This document shows positions 1-5,104 of a stretch of 5,104 bases of DNA, piece by piece. The notes beneath the pieces were generated by a model, which was not told the DNA's origin, made no database searches, and saw nothing but the letters and a program-made list of their open reading frames with translations. A program made the translations under genes and the position numbers. This DNA is from an uncultured Verrucomicrobiota bacterium (GTDB lineage Bacteria; Verrucomicrobiota; Kiritimatiellia; RFP12; UBA1067). The stretch's first letter is position 1. Every line of letters begins with the position of its first letter. The stretch is taken from NCBI GenBank assembly GCA_946631535.1, contig CAMPAF010000224.1:1-5104 (forward strand), given 5' to 3'.

Positions 1-703
1 CGATCGGCGCCGTCGCGATCCAGCGGCTGCCGTCCGACTCCACGAACTCCACCGAGAGCACCGTGTTCGTCTCGTCCGCCTTCGCGGTGAAGGAAAACAT
101 AGTCTCGCCGTCGCCGAAGAAGCGCATACCGCGCCGGGAGTGGAACACGTCCCAGCCCATGAGCGGCACGGTCGAAAGATGGAAGCCGTCCCCTTCCCGC
201 CGGAAAAAGCTACCTTCGGGTGCGCGCCCGTTGTGTACCCGATGCCAGGCGCGTTCGTCGAAGCCGTCGGAAAGGCACGGCGGACGAAAGCCGATTGGCG
301 CGCGGGCGAGTTCAGCCGCGACCGTCTCGCGCGTGTGCCAGCGTCCGTCGCGGCGGAACACCTCCTTGTCGAGCATCGGTCCGCCCGTGAACACGGCGGG
401 GCCGCCGGCCTGGACGAACGCGAGCGCCGATGCGGCGACGGAACGCGGAATGGCCTCGCAGGACGGCACGACGAACGCGGCGTAGCGGTTCGTGGAAAGG
501 TTCGCCATGCCGGCGACGTCGAGCGTCTCCACCTTGAACCCGCGCGCCTCCAACGCGGTGACGACGGCGCGGTTCGCTTCGCGGTCCTGTCCGGGAACCG
601 CGTCGTCGAACACCGCGACGAGCGATGATGCAAGCACGCAATTCTGCAACCCGAAGAAAATACCGCTTGCCAGAGCAAGCTTCATCACATGATTGTTTTC
701 CAT
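1..703 (-). CDS. Secreted protein with degenerate GATase-like N-terminal domain, 3' end off window (partial)
   Basis: Only the first 234 codons are present; the frame stays open through position 1. It begins MENNHVMKLALASGIFF and has a hydrophobic core ending in a plausible signal peptidase I site, VLA|SS, after residue 25, so export is likely. Residues 27-115 alternate strands and helices as in a class I glutamine amidotransferase/ThuA-like fold: LVAVFDD strand, RYAAFVVPS strand, then a helix ending VQAGGPAVFTGGPML. The place where a catalytic Cys would sit (nucleophile elbow) reads FTGG, so the domain looks non-catalytic, as in GH42 trimerisation domains. Residues 165-234 form a beta-rich stretch with GWDVF, a GETMFSFTAKAD-type segment and ESDGSRWIATAPI, which resembles accessory modules of carbohydrate-active proteins. 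The ATG at 703 is chosen as the longest in-frame start; the ATG at 685 (residue 7) would leave an equally good signal peptide, and neither has a clear Shine-Dalgarno. It follows the DUF6259 gene by 26 bases, so co-transcription is likely. Function unknown; any catalytic domain would lie beyond the window. Confidence 0.85.
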   Translation of the reverse strand, partial: MENNHVMKLALASGIFFGLQNCVLASSLVAVFDDAVPGQDREANRAVVTALEARGFKVETLDVAGMANLSTNRYAAFVVPSCEAIPRSVAASALAFVQAGGPAVFTGGPMLDKEVFRRDGRWHTRETVAAELARAPIGFRPPCLSDGFDERAWHRVHNGRAPEGSFFRREGDGFHLSTVPLMGWDVFHSRRGMRFFGDGETMFSFTAKADETNTVLSVEFVESDGSRWIATAPI

Positions 704-728
704 GCGCAGCAGTATACCACAACTGCGC
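704..728 (-). repeat. Perfect 6-bp inverted repeat (short hairpin) abutting a start codon
   Basis: GCGCAG at 704-709 is mirrored by CTGCGC at 723-728, separated by a 13-base loop that contains the palindrome GTATAC (712-717). In the minus-strand transcript the hairpin would start one base after the TGA of the upstream gene (732-730) and end directly against the ATG at 703. There is no run of U after it, so it is not an intrinsic terminator. It could modulate translation initiation of the downstream gene or could be chance in GC-rich DNA. Confidence 0.4.
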
Positions 729-729
729 G

Positions 730-2745
730 TCACCGAGGCTTCACAAGCAACCAGCTGCGGGCGGGGATGGCGCCTGAGGATCTGACGTCGGGCGAGTCAA
801 GGTTGTAGGCCTGTTCCGTCCGCGACCAGTTCACGAGCACTGCGGCCGTGCGGCCGCCCTTCGACCGCCACACGGAATGGAACACGGTCGGCAGATCATC
901 ACGAACGGCCTCCTTCACCTCTTCCGGCTTCGTGTAGGAGCCGCGCCGGAGGAAGGCGACGCGCTGCGTGGGGCATGTGAGCGTGCCCGGCGCGCGCATC
1001 TCGCCGTCGAAGAGCAGGTCGCGGTTGTCGTAGTAGAAGCGGGCCGTGTCCTTCATGAACGCGTAATCGGCGGCGAAGCGCGGCGACGTGGCGTGCTCTA
1101 GGAGGAACTTGTGTACGGTCGGCTGCTGTCCCCACGCGACGCCGCGCGCGAACTCCACCGCAAACTGGTCGGGATACTTCTTCTCCCATTCCGTCGTCTC
1201 CACGCCGTACGGGCTCTCGCCCCACCGCTCGTCCCACGGCGGCTGGTCGTCGATCGTCGCATACGAGCCGAACAGCACGACCGCGCCGTGATAGACGGCC
1301 TGGAACGCGGGCACCAGCTCGTGCCGTACGCCGAAGCGCTCGGCGCTGGAATGCACGAAGATGAACGACTCGAAGAGATCGAGGTACGCCTCGCCCTGCT
1401 CCTCGGTGGAGAGGTAGAAGCCGGGGTTGTCGGCGCGAACCTTCTCCACGTAGGCGCGGTAGCCGTCCACCATGTGCCGCCCGCCGCCCTTCGGATGGCG
1501 GTGGCGAGGATTGTAGCAGCAGCCGTGCGCGGCGTGTCCGATCATGTCCATGTACACGCCGTCCATGCCCGTCGCGCGGACCGTGCGCTCGAGCATGCGC
1601 ATGCGTTCCTGGAACTTCGGCGCCTCGCCGCACATCCACGCCTGCCGCTGCTTCGTGTACGGGTTGAACATCGTGCACTTCACCTTGCCGCCGCGCAGCA
1701 CGATGGTGCTGTCGTCGCCGCCCTCGGCCCACTGTGCGTCGTCGCAGTCCCAGAGCATGCCGTTCGTGTAGGGCTGCACGTAGCCGCCCGCCGCGTGGAT
1801 GCGGGCAATGCCGTTAGTGAACGAGGAGATCGGCTCGCGCGGCGGCCAGAAGTTGGGATAGTAGGTGTCGTAGGGGACGCCGTGCCACCAGTACCAGTCG
1901 AGCGCCACCTTGAGGCCTGTGTCCTCCATGAACTTCAGCGCCGGTGGCACCGTCACCTCGCTCCGCCCGCGGTTCCACATCCACATCGAGACGTCCCTCA
2001 GCTTCGCGAAGTCGCGCGCGGTCGCCTTCTTGTACCAGTCCTGGGCGTGCACCCAGTCGCGGTGGATCGCCGCCGCCTCGAACCAGCCGCCGCGGAACTC
2101 GGCCGTGACGGACGGATACGGCACGCGGTAGGCGCGGCGCGTCTCCTCCGTAAGCGGGAGAACGCAAACGCTCTTGAGCACGCACGTGTCCGGCTTCGCG
2201 CCCTTCGTGATCTCGAAGCGCGTGGAGTAGAGGCGGGCATCGCCGCGCTGGTCGAGGTAGAACGACCGGCCGTCCTCGCCGAGCGCGGCGATCAGGTGCG
2301 GCGCGCCGAAGCCCGGACCCTGATGCGCGACGACCTGTCCGGCCTTGGCGCTTCCCCAGTCTGGCTTCACCACCATTCCGCAGACGCGCGGGATGAAGAC
2401 CTTCGTGCGGTCCGTCCGCGGCACGGCCCACTGCGGGAAAGCCACCTCCTCCACGAACCAGTCCGTCTCGTTCCCATCGTAGCCGACGTTCCATTCCGTT
2501 CCGCCGGCGGCCTGCCTGCGCGTAGCCGTCACCGTGAACGCATCGCCCAGGAGCGGATGACCGCGCCACACCAGCTTGTCCGCCTCCTCGCGGAAGCTCT
2601 TCATCTCGTCGGACGTGATGGTCTTCTGCGGCTGCGCGGTGGACTTCGCCACCTTCATCGAGAATGAGATGTCTCCTGCTTGCGCAGCCAGCGCGACCAA
2701 CGCCGCAGCAAGCGCGATCGAGAATCGGGAAGGATGACTTGCCAT
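730..2745 (-). CDS. Secreted DUF6259-type TIM-barrel protein, putative glycoside hydrolase
   Basis: This is a complete gene of 671 residues. It opens with a Sec signal peptide (SRF, then an Ala/Leu-rich core) with a likely cleavage AQA|GD after residue 23, so it should act in the periplasm or outside the cell. Residues 24-240 are a beta-sandwich region. Residues ~245-560 look like a TIM barrel: VSMWMWNRG (252-260), ALDWYWWHG (281-289), YVQPYTNGMLWD (322-333), GMDGVYMDM (393-401), a Cys/His-rich loop (404-424) followed by GGGRHMVDGYR, and YLSTEEQGEAYLD (444-456). A small beta domain closes the protein (~575-671, ending RSWLLVKPR). The order and wording of these motifs match what I know of DUF6259, which is related in layout to GH36/GH31/GH101-like barrels. 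By analogy Asp400, at the end of a barrel strand, is a candidate nucleophile, and Glu448, Glu449 or Glu452 a candidate acid/base; this is inference. It starts 14 bases after the GH2 stop and is probably in the same operon. The substrate is unknown. Confidence 0.93.
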   Translation of the reverse strand: MASHPSRFSIALAAALVALAAQAGDISFSMKVAKSTAQPQKTITSDEMKSFREEADKLVWRGHPLLGDAFTVTATRRQAAGGTEWNVGYDGNETDWFVEEVAFPQWAVPRTDRTKVFIPRVCGMVVKPDWGSAKAGQVVAHQGPGFGAPHLIAALGEDGRSFYLDQRGDARLYSTRFEITKGAKPDTCVLKSVCVLPLTEETRRAYRVPYPSVTAEFRGGWFEAAAIHRDWVHAQDWYKKATARDFAKLRDVSMWMWNRGRSEVTVPPALKFMEDTGLKVALDWYWWHGVPYDTYYPNFWPPREPISSFTNGIARIHAAGGYVQPYTNGMLWDCDDAQWAEGGDDSTIVLRGGKVKCTMFNPYTKQRQAWMCGEAPKFQERMRMLERTVRATGMDGVYMDMIGHAAHGCCYNPRHRHPKGGGRHMVDGYRAYVEKVRADNPGFYLSTEEQGEAYLDLFESFIFVHSSAERFGVRHELVPAFQAVYHGAVVLFGSYATIDDQPPWDERWGESPYGVETTEWEKKYPDQFAVEFARGVAWGQQPTVHKFLLEHATSPRFAADYAFMKDTARFYYDNRDLLFDGEMRAPGTLTCPTQRVAFLRRGSYTKPEEVKEAVRDDLPTVFHSVWRSKGGRTAAVLVNWSRTEQAYNLDSPDVRSSGAIPARSWLLVKPR

Positions 2746-2759
2746 GACCTAGCTCGCCG
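2746..2759 (-). promoter_or_regulatory. Short intergenic spacer with weak Shine-Dalgarno-like GAG
   Basis: The 14 bases between the GH2 stop (TGA, 2762-2760) and the ATG at 2745 read CGGCGAGCTAGGTC on the coding strand. GAG lies 7 bases before the ATG and is the only usefully spaced purine match; the later AGG is only 2 bases away. No complete AGGAG is present. The tight spacing suggests that ribosomes may pass from the upstream gene by coupling or re-initiation. Confidence 0.3.
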
Positions 2760-5104
2760 TCAGAATGAAACGGTCGGATCGAACGGGAAGCGGCCGAACT
2801 TCGCGCCGTAGATCGCGAGCCCGCGTCCTTCGGACTCGAGGCGGATCGTCAGCTTGCCGTCCTTGCCCTGCGCGAGGGCGTCGGCAGGGATCGCCGCCTC
2901 CACGAGATATCCGTAGCTGCCCGCCTCCTGCAGCGTGTCGTTGCGCTGCTGCGAGAACCAGGAGAGGATGCCGCGATGGTCGGCAGGATCGTCCGGCAGC
3001 TCCACGGACTTCACGAACACGCCGTTCGCGTACACCTTCACGGTCCCGTTCCACTTCTCCGCGCACGTCATCGGGTAGGAGTTGGGGTTCTTCGAGCGGT
3101 CGGCGAAGCCGCCGCCCAGCATGCAGTCGAGGTCGCGCACGCCCTTGTCGATGTCCTTCGAGTCCTTCGCGTTCAGGCGCTTTGCGGAGACCTCCGCGCG
3201 GAACGTCACCTGCTTGTCCGCCGGAACGCCAGGGAACTCGTATTCGAAGAAGCCCTTTCCGGCGCCGTCGGCCTTGAGTCCGTCAAGCACGTTCCACTGC
3301 TTCTGCGACCACTCCGCCTTCACGAACGCCGAAGGCGGCAGCGACACGGCGTTCGTCGGCCGCAATCCGCGCGTCACGAAGCACGCGAAGTTCCGTGCCA
3401 CCTCCTCGTCGCCGTCGGAAAGCGTGAAGCACACCGCGCCGCACGCCGTCTCGTATGGCAGCTTCACCGGCACGTCGGCGAGGCGGCCGTACTGCCACGA
3501 CGCCACCTTGAACTCGCCTGCCGCCACGCGCTCGCCCTCCACCATGCGCCCTGCCGCGTTCCAGTACCGCACGCGGTAGGAGAGGGCCAGCCGCTTGCCG
3601 GAGAAGCGTCCGGTCGTGAGCGAGATGTCGACGGGCATCGTCCACGTCTCGCCCGCCACGAACTCGCGGCACAACTCCGCGTCGAGCGGGAGGAACGCGT
3701 CGGCGTGCCAGTCCTTCAGCGACGAGCCGGGGAACAGCTCCTCGATGCCGGTGAACTTCGGCGAGCGGTCGTAGCGCACGTAGCCGTTCCACTCGTTGAT
3801 TACGTCGTGGTGCTCGGTGTAGAGCCATCCGCCGCACTGCAGGCGGCGGCGGAACGCGTTCATCATCATGTGGTAGTCCCAGCTCCAGTCGCAGTCTCCA
3901 GTCGAGCCCTTGTAGCCCCACACGTTGCCGCACTCGCTGTTGAGCATCGGCTCGCTACCCTGCACGAAGCCGCCGACGTAGTTCCCCGTCGAGCCGGGGT
4001 ACGTCATCTTGCAGTACTCCTCGACGGTGCTCTCCCACTTGTAGCCCGGCCTGTAGGCGTGCCACGTGTTGATGTCCGTGATCACGTGGTCGTGGTTGCA
4101 CGGCGAGTTGTCCTCCACGAGGCGCGTCGGGTCGAGCGCCTTGGCCTTCGCGTATGCGTTCGCCACGCGGCGGCGCACCCAGGGCGCATAGCGCTTCGCG
4201 CGGTCGCGGCCCCAGTTCTGTCCGTCGGCGAAGAGCCCCCATGTCTCGTTGAAGAGCACCCACGAGAACACGGAGGGGTGGTTGAAGTCGCGCTTGACCA
4301 TGTCCTCGAAGCACGCCCAGTGCTCGGCGAACATCGCCTCGCTAGCGGGACCCCACGCGCACGGCACGTCGGCCATGATCAGCAGGCCGAGGCGGTCCGC
4401 CCAGTACAGCTTGCGCGGCACCTCCACCTTGATGTGGACGCGGTTTCCGGAGAGCGCCAGGTTCTTTGAGATGAGGATCTCGTTCCGCATGAACTCGTCG
4501 GACGGGAACGTGTAGAAGCCGTCCGGATGGTAGCTCTGGTCGAGAGTCAGCTGCAGGTAGATCGGCTTGCCGTTGAGCGTCACGTACGGATAGTCCGTGC
4601 CGGGCAGCTTGCCGACCCCGACCTTGCGCATGCCGAAGTACGTGGACACCGCGTCCTCGCTCCCTTCGCCCTTCAGCGTTGCGCGCACCTCGTAGAGGTA
4701 GGGGTTCGAGAGATCCCACAGCTTGACGTTGCGAAGCGGGATCTTGATCTTGACTGACTGCTTTCCGGGATGGAACGACGCAAGCGCCGGGTTCGCGCGG
4801 TCGTCCTCCTTGAACGCCAGCTCGAACTCGAGCGGCTTCCGCGCAGGCTCGCCCAGCGTAATCGTGGCGTGAACCGCGCCGTTCTCAATATCCGGGGTGA
4901 AATGCACCGACTCGAGGTACTCCCCTCCGCGCGCCTCGAGGTAGACGGTCTGCCACACGCCGCGCGCGTTGCCGTACGCCTGCTTGCCGTAGAGCCGCCA
5001 GCTGCCGCGGGCGGGTACGTTGCCCTCATCCCACGCGCGGAGCGTGAGCTTCTGCGGCTCGCCCCACTTCACCAGCTCGGTCAGCTCGAACTCGAACGGC
5101 GTGT
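2760..5104 (-). CDS. Glycoside hydrolase family 2 protein (beta-galactosidase/beta-glucuronidase-like), N-terminus off window (partial)
   Basis: GH2 enzymes hydrolyse terminal beta-linked galactose, glucuronate, mannose or similar sugars with retention. The frame is open to the window edge and gives 780 visible residues; probably 100-150 are missing, including any signal peptide. Visible order (residue 1 = first full codon, Thr): end of the sugar-binding jelly roll (1-~65, TPFEFELTELV then GVWQTVYLEA), an Ig-like sandwich (~66-165), the TIM barrel (~175-455), a second sandwich (~475-580) and a C-terminal module (~585-780). The acid/base is Glu286 in FNHPSVFSWVLFNETWG (codon 4247-4245) and the nucleophile Glu390 in LNSECGNVWGY (codon 3935-3933). 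The 104-residue gap between them is somewhat longer than in LacZ or GusA. Other subgroup signatures are LDQSYHPDGFYTFPSDE, YWADRLGLLIMADVP and YTEHHDVINEWNGYVRYDRSPK. The gene ends IYGAKFGRFPFDPTVSF. Both catalytic residues are intact, so activity is expected. It is the first visible gene of the three-gene set. The exact sugar specificity cannot be read from the sequence. Confidence 0.95.
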   Translation of the reverse strand, partial: TPFEFELTELVKWGEPQKLTLRAWDEGNVPARGSWRLYGKQAYGNARGVWQTVYLEARGGEYLESVHFTPDIENGAVHATITLGEPARKPLEFELAFKEDDRANPALASFHPGKQSVKIKIPLRNVKLWDLSNPYLYEVRATLKGEGSEDAVSTYFGMRKVGVGKLPGTDYPYVTLNGKPIYLQLTLDQSYHPDGFYTFPSDEFMRNEILISKNLALSGNRVHIKVEVPRKLYWADRLGLLIMADVPCAWGPASEAMFAEHWACFEDMVKRDFNHPSVFSWVLFNETWGLFADGQNWGRDRAKRYAPWVRRRVANAYAKAKALDPTRLVEDNSPCNHDHVITDINTWHAYRPGYKWESTVEEYCKMTYPGSTGNYVGGFVQGSEPMLNSECGNVWGYKGSTGDCDWSWDYHMMMNAFRRRLQCGGWLYTEHHDVINEWNGYVRYDRSPKFTGIEELFPGSSLKDWHADAFLPLDAELCREFVAGETWTMPVDISLTTGRFSGKRLALSYRVRYWNAAGRMVEGERVAAGEFKVASWQYGRLADVPVKLPYETACGAVCFTLSDGDEEVARNFACFVTRGLRPTNAVSLPPSAFVKAEWSQKQWNVLDGLKADGAGKGFFEYEFPGVPADKQVTFRAEVSAKRLNAKDSKDIDKGVRDLDCMLGGGFADRSKNPNSYPMTCAEKWNGTVKVYANGVFVKSVELPDDPADHRGILSWFSQQRNDTLQEAGSYGYLVEAAIPADALAQGKDGKLTIRLESEGRGLAIYGAKFGRFPFDPTVSF

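Larger units (their letters stand above)
1..5104 (-). other. Probable carbohydrate-degradation operon segment of three co-directional genes
   Basis: The three genes run in the same direction with gaps of 14 and 26 bases and no intrinsic terminator between them, which supports one transcript. GH2, a DUF6259 barrel and a secreted GATase-like protein form a plausible glycan-processing set, with genes 2 and 3 exported. The operon start and end both lie outside the window, so its promoter, regulator and any transporter are not seen. Confidence 0.65.

Noticed and set aside
638..703. Possible lipoprotein signal (LQNC, residues 19-22) in the third gene
   Set aside because: Gln and Asn before the Cys do not fit the usual lipobox with small residues, and a good signal peptidase I site VLA|SS follows immediately.
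711..716. TATACT on the minus strand resembling a -10 box before the third gene
   Set aside because: It lies only 7 bases before the ATG, no -35-like hexamer is found at 16-18 bases, and the sequence is part of the hairpin loop.
312..722. Minus-strand frame overlapping the start of the third gene
   Set aside because: Its product is Arg-rich and structureless. The frame beginning at 703 instead gives a signal peptide and a recognisable alpha/beta fold through to the window edge.
1111..2667. Long open frame on the plus strand (518 codons)
   Set aside because: It lies wholly antisense to the DUF6259 gene. Its translation is a low-complexity Arg/Ala/Val/His/Leu-rich string with no domain pattern, as expected for a shadow frame in GC-rich DNA.
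2976..4469. Long open frame on the plus strand (497 codons)
   Set aside because: It is antisense to the GH2 catalytic region, where the minus-strand frame carries clear family motifs. The plus-strand product is compositionally biased and motif-free.
5070..5072. GTG as a possible start of the GH2 gene
   Set aside because: The frame continues upstream to the window edge with family-typical jelly-roll sequence (PFEFELTEL), so this is an internal valine codon.

Overview
The window is a GC-rich stretch (mid-60s percent G+C by eye) in which all believable coding sequence lies on the minus strand. It holds three consecutive genes, read from the high to the low coordinate end. They are separated by only 14 and 26 bases, which looks like part of one operon. 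Both ends of the window cut through a gene. I saw no RNA gene, transposon, CRISPR array or attachment site, and no convincing promoter or terminator.

Layout in the direction of transcription: (1) 5104 to 2760, a glycoside hydrolase family 2 (GH2) enzyme lacking its N-terminus, with both catalytic glutamates visible and a long C-terminal extension. (2) 2745 to 730, a complete 671-residue secreted protein that I recognise as a DUF6259-type TIM-barrel protein, probably a glycosidase-like enzyme of unproven substrate. (3) 703 to 1, the first 234 codons of a secreted protein that starts with a degenerate glutamine-amidotransferase-like (GATase-like) domain, as seen in several carbohydrate-active proteins. 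A 6-bp inverted repeat fills nearly all of the gap between genes 2 and 3.

Genes 2 and 3 encode signal peptides, and the GH2 gene's N-terminus is off the window. The simplest reading is a set of exported proteins that together take apart a complex glycan outside the cytoplasm, with GH2 removing a beta-linked sugar. No transporter, SusC/SusD pair, sulfatase or regulator is visible, so the substrate cannot be named.

The high G+C, weak Shine-Dalgarno signals, Sec signal peptides and the combination of GH2 (with a C-terminal YGxxxGRxPxDPT-like ending) and DUF6259 suggest the Planctomycetes-Verrucomicrobia-Lentisphaerae-Kiritimatiellae group, perhaps a gut or rumen member. This is inference from remembered family distribution, not a search result.
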